Positions 6,942-16,292 of a DNA stretch of 41,114 bases are shown piece after piece. The translations under genes and the position numbers were made by a program. The notes beneath the pieces were generated by a model that worked only from the letters and a program-made list of their open reading frames with translations, was not told the origin of the DNA and did no database searches. Source of the DNA: Methanobacteriota archaeon (GTDB lineage Archaea > Halobacteriota > Methanosarcinia > Methanotrichales > Methanotrichaceae); assembly GCA_029553285.1 (NCBI GenBank), contig JAKPCO010000075.1, forward strand, positions 1 through 41,114, written 5' to 3'. Position 1 is the stretch's first letter. Each line of letters opens with the position of its first letter.

Positions 6942-9900
6942 TCACACGCATCCCCTTGTGCAGTCCTCCCTTTTCTCCATCTCAGCGTATAACTCATCCA
7001 TCGCGCCCTCGCAGTCCTCGAAGCTCCCGTTGATCCCGATGCACCTGTATGATTCCGGGAGCAGAAGTGTGAGGTTCTCCGCGGTCAGGTTCTCAGCTCT
7101 TCTGATTTCAGGAATGCAGCACGAGAGCCACTCCCTGTCGAACCTGACTGAGGCCTCCGCCGAGACATCAACCCTCTCAGCCCTTGCCGTGACATTGACG
7201 TGGTTCTCAAAGGCATCCACCTCGGGATCCATGCTCGCGAACAGCCTTATCTCCATCCTCCGGCTGATCTCAAGAGCAGGTATGCTCCAGTTGATGCATC
7301 TCCCATCTGTTGTGAACCTCAGAGATGAGTTGATCATCTCCAGCCCTGCGGGGAGCACATCTCTCACAATGATATCCCTCAGAGGCTCGTTCCCGTCGTT
7401 TGTCACGTTTATGATGAACATCACGCTGTTCTCATCGACAGGGACCGCGGTCTTCGTGATGTTGATGTGCGGATAGAGATGTCTCGGCACAGCGTAGACG
7501 CTCACCGCGAGATCGATGCTGTACCTGCCGGCGAGATCCTGCTCGACCCTGAGATCCTCCGGCCTGCCCATCGCGGCTCTTATCTCCCCCCTGCCCTCGA
7601 ACTCGCCGAGCATGGAGAGTGTTGATCTGCCCAGTTCAGACTCCATCCTGATGTAGGGCGCCTGGCTTATGCTCTCCATCAGCGCCAGATCCCGGGATCG
7701 GTCCTTCGTCATGGAGGATTCATGCCAGAGGCTGCTGAACCTCACATCCCTTCCGTCAAGCGTCAGGTTCATCTCTGAGCTCGAAGCCTCAAGATCTCTT
7801 TTCACGATATCGGTCTGGCGGATCAGGTCTGAACGATAGTAACCGCTCCCACTCTCCCTGGACTCCATGGATCCTGCACGGAGCTCAGATCCCACAAAAC
7901 CTTCTCCTGATGATGATCTCATGTATGCAAGACCGCTGCCATAGGAGTCGATCGACGATTCGGATCTGAAGCTCCCTGCGTACCTCTCATCTATTGATGC
8001 CTCCCTGGAGATGTATCTTATGCGCCTGACGCCCTGCTCGACCTCTGAGACCTCCCTGAATGTGGTCTGGTTAGGGTCAGCCTGGTACCTGCTGCTCAGA
8101 TCGAGGGACTTGGCGTACATGTAGCTGCCCCTGACCGATTCTTCCCTGTTCCGGTTTCTGGACTCGGTGCTCTCGAACCATGATGATCTGAACACCACGT
8201 TCCTACTGGGCAGGGAGAAGCGTGTGGGCCTGTGCTCCGTGAATAGCTCCTTCTCAATGGAGACGTTCCTGCTCGAGAGGTTGAGGTTCGCCAGGAGCTC
8301 CTCCTCGTAGTAGCCGCTACCGTGCTCTCTCGTCCTTATCTCAGATCCCAGATCTCCAGCGACCGTTATGCTCTTCGAGGTCGAGGCGTTGTGGTAAACC
8401 TTCCTCCCATCATCTCTGTAATACCCGCTGATGTACGCCCTGTTGGTGTGCGACCTGGCCTCGATGGCTGTTGAGAAGCTCTTTCTCACCCTGACGAAAC
8501 CCTCTCCCGATACGCTCGAGCTCTCGTTGTAAACGAGATTCGATCGTTCCGGCACCCTCATCGTTATCACCACGGTCCCGTTCTCGCCGCTCCTCAGATC
8601 GCCGATATTCCATACAATCGTCCTGCCTCTCATATATGGGCTGCCGGAGACGCTGAGAAGCTCCAGATCAGGGAGGACATCCGTAACATTGACATCATGA
8701 GCCTCTAGCTTACCCTTGTTGCCGAACCTAACCGTGAAGACTACATCCTCGCCCGGCGCGTACACATCCTTGTCAGAGGTCTTGTTGATCCATAAACTCT
8801 GTATGACGCCTGTGATGAGGGTTGTGTTGAACCCCACGAACCTGTCGGAATCTATGCGGTAGGTGTTGACGATGAAATCCTTCTCCGGGCTCCCTACCAT
8901 CACCTGGATCTCGATCTCGCCACCTGATCCGGGCGGGAGCTCCGGGATGTCCCAGATGAAGGTTTTACCGGAGGCCCTGGACGGTGCAGGAGATGCGCTC
9001 AGGTACTCCACCGCTGGATCCAGAACGTCGGTTATGCGGACGTTTTTATGCGTGTGCGATCCATCGTTGCTGTACGTTATCCTGTAAACCAATCTCGACC
9101 CAGGCACCACGAGACCTGAGGACGCGCTCTTGCTTATGTTGAGGCCCGCGCTGCTCACTGTGGTGTTCAGAAGATATTCATCATGGGATCCCTCGGCGCT
9201 CTGGATCTCAACCCTGTTTGATATGAGCTCAGAGTTCTCTGATGCTCTACCCATGATGCGTATGGTTCCCGACTCGCCTGCTCTCAGATCCCCGAGATGC
9301 CACACGTTCGTGCCTGAATCGGGCGGTGGATCTGATGATATGAAGCTGAAGTTGGCATCGTAGTGCTCTGTTACGACAACATCATGCGCATCCTCGGATC
9401 CGGCGTTCTCATAGTATATCGTGTAGTTCAGGAGCGAGCCGCGGGATGCGATCTCAGGATCGGAGCTCTTGCGGAGGCTGAGCGTGGGCAGGGGCCTGTG
9501 AACATCAAGCGTGAAGGTGTCGATCGCAGATACCGGAAGACCCCTGGCGTCTCTGGCCGTTACTGTCGCAGTGTTTGTGAGCATGACCCGCTCCTCGTAC
9601 ACCCTGTAGCCAGGGGTCCTGCGGTACTCCTTGCTCACTATCTGCCCGAACGGATCCTGGACCACGATGAGCGTGTCTCCTGTGGTGTAATCTGTTATCG
9701 TGTACGTTCTGTACCCGGGAGATGGCATATCGTGCTCGATTCTGATGTACTCCCTGGTCAGCTCGAAGAGACACTCCTCAGAGGATACGCGGCCATCGCG
9801 CCTGTACTCCGTTCTGAGCGTCGCGCGCGATATCGGGTCGCGGTACTCCCTTGAGATCAGGAGACCGCTCGCATCGAACGACTCCAGGAGGTACTCCCCT

Positions 9901-10649
9901 GTGATGTTGTTCGTGTGGTTCTCAAACCTGAGCCTCTGGCTGGTGTAGGAGGTGTTCCAAGCCCTGGATATGTCAAAGCCTCTCTGTCTATCTCTCACGA
10001 TGGAAAGCTTCGCCTCAAGCCTCTGCTTTCTTTTCAGAAGCGACCTGACGATCTCGCCTGTCTCTCTTGCCATTATGCTCAGAACCGCATCGCCTGGAGC
10101 GCCGTACTTCCTGGGATCGGGGAGCGTGAGCCTCGCCTCGTAGTGCCAGATCTCCCCGGGGCTGAGAACGCCATCTCCATCGTCTCCGCTTATGTACACA
10201 GGAGTGCATCCAGGACCCCAGCTGTGTGAATCGGTGAGATTGACGTCGAAGAGATCGCTATCTCCGGAATTCGAGACGTTGTATGTGTAGACGACAGAAT
10301 CGCCGACTCGCGCTGGTCTCGTGTAAATGCAATCCTTATCGAGATGTATCTCAGACCTGCCGAGCTGGCCTGTCACGATCTCTATCGAGGAGCTATTGAC
10401 GCATCCGCCCTCCACAGTCTTCACGAGCAGTGTGACCCTCACCCTCTTCCCCGGGGTCTCGGGAAGATTGAATGTGAAGATCCGGCCATCGCCCTGGGCG
10501 ATCACCCGGTCATCCACCTGTGCGGTCCAGTGGTAGATGTAATCACCCTCCGGACCTGTGAGGGTGATGCTCCTCCCATCATCCGCGGAGCATACTGAGA
10601 CGAGAATCATCAGCGCCGCGAATACCCCTAGCCTGGATGAGATCAGCAT
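6942..10649 (-). CDS. Large secreted DUF11-repeat surface protein
   Basis: About 1,235 residues starting with a signal peptide (hydrophobic L-G-V-F-A-A-L-M-I-L-V-S-V, cleavage near C-S-A-D). Residues 25-110 form a domain shared with the 937-residue neighbour (PEGDYIYHW, IAQGDGRIFTF). DUF11/conserved-repeat domains then follow, marked by Y-x-N-x-G and D-V-L-x-P motifs, with a further one near residues 1060-1170. Between them (about 760-1050) is a Ser/Arg/Tyr-rich region with two related units, each containing S-G-Y-Y. It is cysteine-poor until the C-terminal tail, which has C-C and several single Cys. No membrane anchor or sorting signal is seen. Many N-x-S/T sequons suggest glycosylation. The ATG at 10649 overlaps the upstream stop (TGATG), so the gene is coupled to the PKD gene. 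Likely part of the cell envelope or sheath. Confidence 0.8.
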   Translation of the reverse strand: MLISSRLGVFAALMILVSVCSADDGRSITLTGPEGDYIYHWTAQVDDRVIAQGDGRIFTFNLPETPGKRVRVTLLVKTVEGGCVNSSSIEIVTGQLGRSEIHLDKDCIYTRPARVGDSVVYTYNVSNSGDSDLFDVNLTDSHSWGPGCTPVYISGDDGDGVLSPGEIWHYEARLTLPDPRKYGAPGDAVLSIMARETGEIVRSLLKRKQRLEAKLSIVRDRQRGFDISRAWNTSYTSQRLRFENHTNNITGEYLLESFDASGLLISREYRDPISRATLRTEYRRDGRVSSEECLFELTREYIRIEHDMPSPGYRTYTITDYTTGDTLIVVQDPFGQIVSKEYRRTPGYRVYEERVMLTNTATVTARDARGLPVSAIDTFTLDVHRPLPTLSLRKSSDPEIASRGSLLNYTIYYENAGSEDAHDVVVTEHYDANFSFISSDPPPDSGTNVWHLGDLRAGESGTIRIMGRASENSELISNRVEIQSAEGSHDEYLLNTTVSSAGLNISKSASSGLVVPGSRLVYRITYSNDGSHTHKNVRITDVLDPAVEYLSASPAPSRASGKTFIWDIPELPPGSGGEIEIQVMVGSPEKDFIVNTYRIDSDRFVGFNTTLITGVIQSLWINKTSDKDVYAPGEDVVFTVRFGNKGKLEAHDVNVTDVLPDLELLSVSGSPYMRGRTIVWNIGDLRSGENGTVVITMRVPERSNLVYNESSSVSGEGFVRVRKSFSTAIEARSHTNRAYISGYYRDDGRKVYHNASTSKSITVAGDLGSEIRTREHGSGYYEEELLANLNLSSRNVSIEKELFTEHRPTRFSLPSRNVVFRSSWFESTESRNRNREESVRGSYMYAKSLDLSSRYQADPNQTTFREVSEVEQGVRRIRYISREASIDERYAGSFRSESSIDSYGSGLAYMRSSSGEGFVGSELRAGSMESRESGSGYYRSDLIRQTDIVKRDLEASSSEMNLTLDGRDVRFSSLWHESSMTKDRSRDLALMESISQAPYIRMESELGRSTLSMLGEFEGRGEIRAAMGRPEDLRVEQDLAGRYSIDLAVSVYAVPRHLYPHINITKTAVPVDENSVMFIINVTNDGNEPLRDIIVRDVLPAGLEMINSSLRFTTDGRCINWSIPALEISRRMEIRLFASMDPEVDAFENHVNVTARAERVDVSAEASVRFDREWLSCCIPEIRRAENLTAENLTLLLPESYRCIGINGSFEDCEGAMDELYAEMEKREDCTRGCV

Positions 10650-11641
10650 CACTCCTCCATAAAAGATATGAAGATCTCAGGTTTCGGTATGACTTTTATC
10701 TCCTTCTCACATGAAATGTTGCCGGAGATCAGCCTGAGCTCGTGGCTTCCAGCCCCGAACTCCGACCATCTTATCTCAACGCTCTCTCCGTGCCCGACCT
10801 CCCTTCCATCAATCATCCATATGTATTCCTCGCCGGTGGCGTTTGCTGTGTATCTCTGAACAGATTCCTCGCATGCCACATCAGGACCGTCGATCTCACA
10901 TGTGCATCCCTCGATCGTTATAAGTGATTTGCTGCTCGATCTTCTGCCATTCGAGTCGGTGACGTTATGGGTTACAAGGTACCTGCCGGGACGCGCGTAT
11001 GCATGAACCAAATCCGCCTCAAAGCTCCTGCTCCCATCGCCCAGGTCCCATTCGTAGGTGTAAGGGGCCGCACCGCCCCTAGTCAGATCTCTGAGATACA
11101 CCTGATTGCAGATCGTCTTATACTCAAAACCTCCTGAGAGGGGGATACCAACGCTCATCCCCGGATGCGAATAACACTGAGTCGTCCTCTCGCCGCATTT
11201 CATCCTCGATGTATCGCACCCTCTCGACCCGGAGGTCTCCCAGCTGAGGATCATGTTTTCGATGCGAATCTCCTCGCCACATCCCCACTCGATCTTGCAG
11301 ACCGGTAAGGACATGGTCGATTTGCCCTGTAAAACATCAAGCACGCATCTCTCGATCCTCTCGAGATCACCATTAACAAGAAGATCCGCGAGCAGAACCA
11401 GGTTGTACCTCGGCGCGCTCGCCCTGTTTGTTATGGTGATCCAAATGTATGCTTCGGTGAGAACACCCTGAGAGCACGGCTGGAGCGGTCTGCCTGATTC
11501 GTCTCCTAGGTACGCGCGCTCAACCACCACATCCTTCGCGGTGCACTGGAACTTGCAGTCAGGCCACTCTGCCGGTGCCAGCTGGATCAGCACCATGCAA
11601 GCCAGGATTAACGCACATGACCTGCAGAGGATGACGTGCAT
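10649..11641 (-). CDS. Secreted PKD-domain surface protein
   Basis: 330 residues with a signal peptide (A-L-I-L-A-C-M-V-L-I-Q-L-A-P-A). A cysteine-rich N-terminal half (about 14 Cys, likely disulphides outside the cell) is followed at about residues 195-245 by a PKD domain with the hallmark Y-E-W-D-L-G-D-G-S and H-x-Y-x-x-P-G. A second Ig/PKD-like module with Y-I-W-M-I-D-G-R-E-V ends the protein. Its stop overlaps the start of the DUF11 protein, so both are made from one message and probably act together at the surface. The binding partner is unknown. Confidence 0.78.
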   Translation of the reverse strand: MHVILCRSCALILACMVLIQLAPAEWPDCKFQCTAKDVVVERAYLGDESGRPLQPCSQGVLTEAYIWITITNRASAPRYNLVLLADLLVNGDLERIERCVLDVLQGKSTMSLPVCKIEWGCGEEIRIENMILSWETSGSRGCDTSRMKCGERTTQCYSHPGMSVGIPLSGGFEYKTICNQVYLRDLTRGGAAPYTYEWDLGDGSRSFEADLVHAYARPGRYLVTHNVTDSNGRRSSSKSLITIEGCTCEIDGPDVACEESVQRYTANATGEEYIWMIDGREVGHGESVEIRWSEFGAGSHELRLISGNISCEKEIKVIPKPEIFISFMEE

Positions 11642-11901
11642 GATCTCGTCTGCCTCATCAACTGTTGCTCTTATCCCTCTGATGACCTGAAGAGGCGCTG
11701 GTCATGATATGCATTCTTCTTGAGCGAATGTTTGCTCTAAGCAGCCGCATTGCAAGACCTAAAGTTGCCAAACGTGTATAGCATAACTGCCATGTTTCTG
11801 GAGCATGGTGATTGTTCCCGGAGAACCCTGCATCATGCGTGCTCACAAAAAATAAGATACCTGAGCGATCTCTGATAAAGATTGTGCAGCATATGCTGCA
11901 C
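11642..11901. other. Intergenic region containing a degenerate dispersed repeat
   Basis: This gap between two surface-protein genes is mostly occupied by the repeat at about 11666-11784. The rest should hold the promoter of the PKD/DUF11 pair, but I cannot place a convincing TATA box. Confidence 0.5.
11666..11784 (+). repeat. Dispersed ~120-bp element, degenerate copy
   Basis: It shares a TGCTCTTATCC start, an internal GCGCTGGTC...TGCATTCTT block, GCAGCCGCATTG and AAGTTGCCAAAC with the copies at 20284-20409 and 36580-36699. The right end has diverged. AACTGT (11660-11665) and AACTGC (11785-11790) flank it and may be an eroded target duplication. Confidence 0.6.
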
Positions 11902-14712
11902 CTACTGGATCTTTATCTCTGCGACCGGCTCAGGTATCACATTTATCTCCTTCTTGCAGTACTGGATCAGCGGGACCTCCTCTTCTGTATGTGGATTCTT
12001 CCTGTGCGCTGTCACACGCAGCTCCAGCTCAAGAACATCGCCCTCTTTGTATCCAGACCCTGATATCGTCACCTCGTCCCCATTCCCTATCGTCTTTCCG
12101 TTCAGCTTCCACTCGTACTCATACTTCTCGCCCTTGACCACTGGCACGTTCGCGGTGTATGTCTCCTCCTTGTTCGTGCAGAGCGTGTCTGAGCCGTCTA
12201 TCGCACAGATGCTCGGGCAGGTCGCACCGCTGTCAGCTGTCACTGAGGTCTCGTCGAGCACCCACTCGATCTTCTTCTCCTTGAACCGGGTGACGAACGC
12301 GTTCTCCTTCATGCCCGGCTCGAAGACCTCTGGCTGTCCCTGGTGCGGATTGCCCGGTCGGAACATGTTCTTCTTGCCTGCTGTGAGCTTCACCGCCACC
12401 CTGTTGGGGTTGCTGTATCCCCATGTCACTGTGTATGTGCCATCTCCGTTGTCGTTGACACAGCCGACCATCGGCGTCAGCGCCTCTCTCCTCACCTCAA
12501 CACTGGATGTGGCAGATGCTGTGACGGTCTCTCCCACCGGGCTCCTTCCGGTTGCCTCGCAGCTGTTCGACAGCTTTCCGCTGAGCTCCTCCCCGATGAC
12601 CTCCTGGGTTGCTGTGTATGTGTGAGTGCCTGTCGCAGACTCTCCGGGTTTGAGCGTCTGTTTATCGAGCGTTATGGGGCCGAACCTCTCATCTGTAACC
12701 TGTATTCCCGATATGGTCGTGGAGCCCGTGTTCTTCACGGTGTAGGTGTACGTGACGCTGTCGCCCAGAGCCACGCTCTCTTTCGAAGGCAGCTGCTCCA
12801 GGCTTATCGACGATGTGTATGAGATCGGCAGAGATGCGGTTGTGGACGCGGAAATCGGGTTGTTCAGAACATCCTTGGCATACGCGGTCGCTGTGTTTGT
12901 GATCGGACCTGGCAGGTTGCTCTCCGTTACAGTGTACATCTTTGTTCCAGTGGCGCTCTCGCCTGGAGCAAGCGTGTTTGCGTTCAGATCCACCCTGCCA
13001 AGCTCGCTGTCCTCCAGCGAGACGCCGCTGAGCGTCACGTCTCCTGTGTTCGTGACCACGTACTCATACGTCACAGTCTGGCCGATTCCAGCAGGCGATG
13101 GCGTTGGCGTCTTGGTCACGCTCAGTGCAGCCCTGTATCCCAGGTCCACAAAGGCTCTGGCGGTTGCGCTCACGTCTTTACCCAGAACATCCTTCGCGCT
13201 GACACTGGCGGTGTTACTAATTGGGCCTGGCAGATCTACCTGTGTTACAGTGTAAGTCTTTGTAGCGGTTATGCTCTCTCTCGGAGCCAGCGCTGTCTTG
13301 GTTAGCGATATATCTCCGAGCTTGTCATCTGAAGCTTTGATCTCGCTCAGCGTCACATCTCCGGTGTTTCTTATCGTGTATGTGTAAGTGATCGTCTGGC
13401 CGACGTTTGCAGTAGAGGGTGCTGCAGTCTTTTCGATGCTAACACTCGCAGTGTATGTGAGACTGACGGTCTCGGAGTCCTCAGCGCTGACATCCACGCC
13501 GAGAACATCCTTCGCGCTGACGTTCGCGCTGTTCACAATCGGACCCGGCAGGTCATTCTCTGTGACCGTGTAAGTCTTTGTAGCGGTTATGCTCTCTCCC
13601 GGGGCCAGCGCTGTCTTGGTTAGCGATATATCTCCGAGCTTATCATCCGAGAGCTTCAGGTTTCCCAGTGTGACCTCGCCGCTGTTTGTTATTGTGTATG
13701 TATATGTCACTGTATCTCCAACTTTTGCTGGATTCGGTTCAGCTGACTTGTCCAGGGTGATCGATGCGGTGTATTCCAGTGTGACTGATGCTGTTGCAGT
13801 ACCGGATACAACCTTATTTCCAGTGTGCATCTCGGTGCCGCTTGCGGTCACGCTGTTTGTCAGAGGCCCTGGAAGGTCTGTCTCTTTAACGGTGTATTTT
13901 GCAGTTGCAGTCGCGGTCTCGCCCGGCTTGAGCATGTTCTTGTCAGGCTTTATCTCGCCAAGCCTGTCGTCCCTGAGAACTATGTCCTTGATCCGTATGG
14001 TTCCTGTGTTTGTTATCTCGTAGGTGTATGTTATCTCGGTTCCAACCCTGGCTGTGTTCACTGATGGGGTCTTTGTGACAGCGAGGCCTGATGTGTATTT
14101 CACATTCACAGAAAGCTCGCAGCTCACAGATCTGTAGGGATCGCGCTCGTTGGGAACAACATCAGAGTAGTCCTTTGTGATCTTCAGCCCGACTTTGTGC
14201 ATTCCGGGAACGTAGTTCGACCAGTCGACCTGCAGTGTATCAGAATTCGCACCTGCGGGAGTGCCATCCACGCTCCACTCGTATGTCAGCTTACCATCAG
14301 TACCGCCTGTGTATCTGTAGGTCGCAGTCTCCTCAGCAGTAACCTCCTCAGGACCCCCTATGCCGCACACAGGCATCGGATAAACCGTTATCTTGCCGGT
14401 CGCCTGGTTGACGCATCCTCCAACCTTGGTCCTTATTAGGAGATCTACGGTCACAACCTTCGAGCCTTCTTCCTGTGTCACCGTTGGTGCGGTGAAGGTG
14501 AAGACCCGATCTTCTCCCTGGGCGATCGTTCTGCCATCAACCACAGCAGACCACGCATAGATGTAATCGCCCTCAGGAGCCTGAAGCGTCACAGTCTCCC
14601 CGGAAACCACGAGCTTGTTCCCGAGGTCCGCAAAGCCTCCAGCGACTACAGCACCTGCAGGCGATGATATCAACACCAATGCAATCGCCAGCATGTACCA
14701 TCGTGAGTTCAC
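11902..14712 (-). CDS. Secreted surface protein with tandem DUF11 repeats
   Basis: About 936 residues. The signal peptide is L-A-I-A-L-V-L-I-S-S-P-A-G-A. Residues 35-115 share the N-terminal domain of the 1,235-residue protein (PEGDYIYAW). An Ig-like segment (115-200) precedes five DUF11 repeats of about 106 residues (roughly 205-740), each with V-T-Y-T-Y-x-I-x-N-T-G and L-A-P-G-E-S. The C-terminal 190 residues contain cysteines and another Ig-like fold; no anchor is seen. The GTG at 14712 is preceded by AGGAGGTG; a TTG at 14715 is the alternative start. Likely a structural envelope or sheath component, with the repeats acting as a stalk (inference). Confidence 0.82.
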   Translation of the reverse strand: MNSRWYMLAIALVLISSPAGAVVAGGFADLGNKLVVSGETVTLQAPEGDYIYAWSAVVDGRTIAQGEDRVFTFTAPTVTQEEGSKVVTVDLLIRTKVGGCVNQATGKITVYPMPVCGIGGPEEVTAEETATYRYTGGTDGKLTYEWSVDGTPAGANSDTLQVDWSNYVPGMHKVGLKITKDYSDVVPNERDPYRSVSCELSVNVKYTSGLAVTKTPSVNTARVGTEITYTYEITNTGTIRIKDIVLRDDRLGEIKPDKNMLKPGETATATAKYTVKETDLPGPLTNSVTASGTEMHTGNKVVSGTATASVTLEYTASITLDKSAEPNPAKVGDTVTYTYTITNSGEVTLGNLKLSDDKLGDISLTKTALAPGESITATKTYTVTENDLPGPIVNSANVSAKDVLGVDVSAEDSETVSLTYTASVSIEKTAAPSTANVGQTITYTYTIRNTGDVTLSEIKASDDKLGDISLTKTALAPRESITATKTYTVTQVDLPGPISNTASVSAKDVLGKDVSATARAFVDLGYRAALSVTKTPTPSPAGIGQTVTYEYVVTNTGDVTLSGVSLEDSELGRVDLNANTLAPGESATGTKMYTVTESNLPGPITNTATAYAKDVLNNPISASTTASLPISYTSSISLEQLPSKESVALGDSVTYTYTVKNTGSTTISGIQVTDERFGPITLDKQTLKPGESATGTHTYTATQEVIGEELSGKLSNSCEATGRSPVGETVTASATSSVEVRREALTPMVGCVNDNGDGTYTVTWGYSNPNRVAVKLTAGKKNMFRPGNPHQGQPEVFEPGMKENAFVTRFKEKKIEWVLDETSVTADSGATCPSICAIDGSDTLCTNKEETYTANVPVVKGEKYEYEWKLNGKTIGNGDEVTISGSGYKEGDVLELELRVTAHRKNPHTEEEVPLIQYCKKEINVIPEPVAEIKIQ
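13252..13887. repeat. Tandem DUF11 repeats visible at DNA level, period 318 bp
   Basis: The block starting at 13252 recurs at 13570 with very few changes over about 80 bases (GTAAGTCTTTGTAGCGG through the GATATATCTCCGAGCTT segment). The period of 318 bases equals 106 codons. This near-identity suggests recent repeat expansion or gene conversion within the gene. Confidence 0.75.
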
Positions 14713-15088
14713 CAATCAACACCTCCTGCAAAATATACAGTAACGTCTGTGTGAATACACATGTTACGTATCAATTCTTCTTAATTGTAGTTAGTATACA
14801 AATTCTATTTTAATGTTTTGGGCATCGTGATGGTTGTACACTCTCAGATCCCATCCACCCGCTCCTATGCATTACAGCCTGAAAGGTCGTGCAGCGCAGC
14901 TGCTGTGAGCACTCCATTCATTCGTCACAGATGTATAGCAGGATGCGATCAGAGGTTTGCGTGGTACGTCACGGAGTTTCTGAGATCTACATCCAGATCG
15001 GCAAGAGTCACAAAAAAGTATTATAAGTACGTATGATACTAATCAGAAGTACGGGTAGAGTGAGTATAACTAGACGAGAGGTGATGGG
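14713..15088. other. Divergent promoter region with a hairpin
   Basis: This region separates the divergent DUF11 gene and the deacetylase-like gene. An imperfect hairpin, GTAAC...TGTGT-gaat-ACACA-t-GTTAC, lies at 14740-14767 in the DUF11 leader. On the plus strand GTATTATAAGTA near 15017-15029 is a plausible TATA box and GGTGAT precedes the ATG at 15089. The middle of the region shows no gene. Confidence 0.5.
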
Positions 15089-15949
15089 ATGCGAATACTG
15101 ACAGCACTTTTTGTGGTTATGCTTCTGTTCGGCACGAATGGTGCGGTCTCCCAGAACGTATCGGAGACCATGAGCGCTGCAAACGAGAGCATACCGATGG
15201 ATAATAAGGCACAGGTCGCGCTCATACTGGATATCGCCATGCCCCCGCAGGGAGGCGCCGGCAGAGAGTATGTGGTCAACTATACAACAAATCTCCTGAA
15301 CATACTGGACCCGAGGGAGATTAACTTCACCGCCCTCACCACAGGAGATATTGCAGCTGACAACGAGTACACGCTGTTCATAACAAGAGTGGGTGCCAGA
15401 GCGAACCACGAGATCGCTATGAATGGGCCGGGTGGCGAAAACCTGTCGATGGGAGATATCAGAAGGGCCAAACGGGAGGTTGAGAACTGCTACATATGTG
15501 GAACAGAGAAGAAGAGCGTGGTGGGCTACAGACCAGCTGAGAGGATAAATGAGAGCGACTATGCAATCTTTGAAACCCTCGGAATCAGCTACATAATAGA
15601 TGACGACATGTTCTTCAGCACGAACGCATCCAGGCCGTATCAGCTGGATAACACAACTCTGTACGTGGTTCCGGTGACCCGGATCTCAGCGGACTCTGAA
15701 GTATATATACTCACCGACAGGCGCGCTGCCGAGATGAACATGAGCGGAGATGAGTGGTACTCGCTCCTCTCCAGAGGGCTGGATGATGCGATCAGCAGAG
15801 GCGACCCGCTGGTGGTGCTCATAACAAGCTACATCTCGGGATCTGGAGAGTACCTGAGTGCGCTTGAGAGGTTCATCGATGATGCCTCCAAGAAGGACGT
15901 GAGATTCGTCAAGGTAAGCGATCTCGTGGAGATGTCAAAACCAGCCTGA
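15089..15949 (+). CDS. Exported polysaccharide-deacetylase-like protein, probably non-catalytic
   Basis: 286 residues with a signal peptide (L-T-A-L-F-V-V-M-L-L-F-G). The order of motifs follows the NodB fold: a strand A-L-I-L-D, then A-N-H-E-I-A-M-N-G-P-G-G-E-N-L (in active enzymes GHEIAxHxxxH), then V-V-G-Y-R-P-A and L-G-I-S-Y-I-I-D-D-D. The second metal-binding histidine is replaced (N-G-P-G-G), so deacetylase activity is doubtful and a binding role is as likely. Several N-x-S/T sequons and two Cys (CYIC) are present. The family assignment is from motif order only. Confidence 0.55.
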   Translation: MRILTALFVVMLLFGTNGAVSQNVSETMSAANESIPMDNKAQVALILDIAMPPQGGAGREYVVNYTTNLLNILDPREINFTALTTGDIAADNEYTLFITRVGARANHEIAMNGPGGENLSMGDIRRAKREVENCYICGTEKKSVVGYRPAERINESDYAIFETLGISYIIDDDMFFSTNASRPYQLDNTTLYVVPVTRISADSEVYILTDRRAAEMNMSGDEWYSLLSRGLDDAISRGDPLVVLITSYISGSGEYLSALERFIDDASKKDVRFVKVSDLVEMSKPA

Positions 15950-16292
15950 ATGCCCTTGGCGGCATTGGCGTCTAATCCACGAAGCGAGCCACGGATCTCA
16001 AGTGGAGCAGAACTCGGGCAGAGACCAGCGTAGAAGCGGAGATCTCACGGCTGGTAGAGATCTCATCTAATATTTTTGCGCTCTTGTATACAACTTGGAT
16101 GGCGTGCAGTTTGGTTGCTGGGAGTACTCATTCAATCGCCGAGCCTTCGACTACGTCGAAACTCTTCGAGGCGGTCGAAGATAAGTCGAAACGATCACAT
16201 AGCAGAGCCAGTGCATCTTCTGGCAAGTCGTGCAGATGGGGTAAGAGCGCCGCTACTTGTGCCATTAAGAGATGGCCTTGGAGGGGCCATCA
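15950..16292. other. Convergent intergenic region with GTCGAA repeats
   Basis: This gap lies between the 3' ends of the deacetylase-like gene and serA. It contains TTCGAC-TAC-GTCGAA (16146-16160) and two more GTCGAA at 16174 and 16185. No coding frame is convincing. Confidence 0.45.
16271..16291 (-). terminator. Hairpin directly after serA
   Basis: GATGGCC (16271-16277) and GGCCATC (16285-16291) form a perfect 7-bp stem with a 7-base loop, starting two bases after the serA stop. There is no long T run, so it may stabilise the mRNA end or aid termination. Confidence 0.4.

Noticed and set aside
6781-7476. Plus-strand frame of 231 codons
   Set aside because: Mostly antisense to the DUF11 surface-protein gene; no signal or domain and no promoter.
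13100-13900. Regularly spaced repeats that could suggest a CRISPR array
   Set aside because: The repeats are 318 bp apart and are in-frame DUF11 protein repeats. No 25-40-bp repeat/spacer array is seen anywhere in the window.
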